From assembly GCF_017308075.1 (NCBI RefSeq), contig NZ_JAFKFX010000033.1, forward strand, positions 110,356 to 174,355: DNA of 64,000 nt, read 5' to 3'. The notes beneath the pieces are model-generated. The model saw nothing but the letters and a program-made list of their open reading frames with translations, was not told where the DNA came from and did not search any database. A program made the translations under genes and the position numbers. Positions 63,675 to 64,000 of this stretch are shown here, piece by piece. The DNA is from Allobosea sp. (GTDB taxonomy: Bacteria > Pseudomonadota > Alphaproteobacteria > Rhizobiales > Beijerinckiaceae). Numbering within the stretch: the first letter of the stretch is position 1; every line of letters starts with the position of its first letter.

Positions 63675-64000
63675 ATGAAGGACATTCTCGAACAGCTCGA
63701 ATCGCGTCGCGCGGGAGCCCGGCTCGGTGGCGGGGAACGTCGGATTGCGGCGCAGCATGGGCGCGGCAAGCTGACGGCGCGCGAGCGGATCGAGCTCCTG
63801 CTCGACAAGGACTCCTTCGAGGAGTTCGACATGTTCGTGCAGCACCGGGCGGTCGATTTCGGCATGGACAAGGCCGAGAAGATCCCCGGCGACGGCGTCG
63901 TCACCGGCTGGGGCACGGTCAATGGCCGCACCGTCTTCGTCTTCTCCAAGGATTTCACCGTCTTCGGCGGCTCGCTCTCCGAGACCCATGCCCAGAAGAT
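63675..64000 (+). CDS. pccB: Acyl-CoA (propionyl-CoA) carboxylase beta subunit, 3' part outside the window
   Basis: Only the first 108 codons are present, with no stop before the window edge. They read [58 protein letters not shown], then [37 protein letters not shown]. This is the N-terminal carboxyltransferase domain of the propionyl-CoA carboxylase beta subunit. The enzyme makes methylmalonyl-CoA with a biotinylated alpha subunit. The full protein should be about 510 aa. Confidence 0.92.
   Translation, partial: MKDILEQLESRRAGARLGGGERRIAAQHGRGKLTARERIELLLDKDSFEEFDMFVQHRAVDFGMDKAEKIPGDGVVTGWGTVNGRTVFVFSKDFTVFGGSLSETHAQK

Overview
The window is high-GC DNA, densely coded on both strands, with GTG starts, long shadow open frames opposite the real genes, and many palindromic intergenic repeats. 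The protein families point to an alphaproteobacterium of the order Hyphomicrobiales (Rhizobiales): Anbu peptidase operon, usg protein, CoxDEG-type accessory genes, DUF6867 inside a liv operon, YjhX, ATP12. A Bosea- or Methylobacterium-like genome is my best guess; this is inferred from gene content, not from a marker tree. It looks chromosomal: purB, rpe, murI, rpsD and a propionyl-CoA carboxylase gene are present, and I see no phage, IS, CRISPR, tRNA or rRNA genes.

Layout. 1-4129: the Anbu operon (circularly permuted ATP-grasp, alpha-E protein, transglutaminase fold, Anbu peptidase), followed by a membrane GGDEF-EAL protein. 6.5-8.3 kb: ExoD-like, usg and BcsS-like genes. 8.4-22.1 kb: a molybdenum hydroxylase locus. 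The structural genes are in the order coxS-coxL-coxM with an AYRGAGR active-site loop, so this is a form II enzyme and not a proven CO dehydrogenase. With them are the maturation genes coxD, coxE, coxG, a split xdhC pair, a LysE exporter and a fused molybdopterin-binding/MobA-like protein. A TRIC-type channel, two NTF2-like proteins and a soluble chemoreceptor with a globin-like sensor are interspersed.

22.5-35.3 kb: a catabolic region. pcaB, pcaD and pcaC for protocatechuate breakdown are in one tight operon with both subunits of an aconitase-X enzyme between pcaB and pcaD. Downstream are a flavin reductase, a GntR regulator flanked by TTGATATATCAA-like palindromes, a cupin, two D-amino-acid-dehydrogenase-like flavoproteins, a 4-hydroxyproline epimerase-like gene and two BASS-type transporters. 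Together they suggest (hydroxy)proline or D-amino-acid use, but the full pathway is not in the window.

35.3-41 kb: housekeeping and small enzymes (GST, rpe, purB, hydrolase, lectin-like secreted protein). 40.6-46.2 kb: a complete branched-chain amino acid ABC transporter operon (livH-livM-livG-livF-DUF6867-substrate-binding protein) ending in a clear terminator. 46.6-52 kb: membrane dipeptidase, TrmJ, FMN reductase and a TonB-dependent haem-type receptor with an Irr-box-like palindrome upstream. 52-64 kb: Tat-exported amine oxidase, MarR-GNAT fusion, murI, rpsD, an unrecognised 275-aa protein, small secreted proteins, MgtC, a Spy-like protein, a second chemoreceptor overlapping a small membrane protein, YjhX, ATP12 and the 5' end of pccB.

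The observations I rate highest are the missing catalytic Cys in the Anbu-operon transglutaminase, the aconitase-X pair embedded in the pca operon, the form II cox locus with its split maturation genes, the chemoreceptor whose globin-like domain lacks a proximal His, the paired operator-like palindromes, and a two-hairpin intergenic element present in two near-identical copies.
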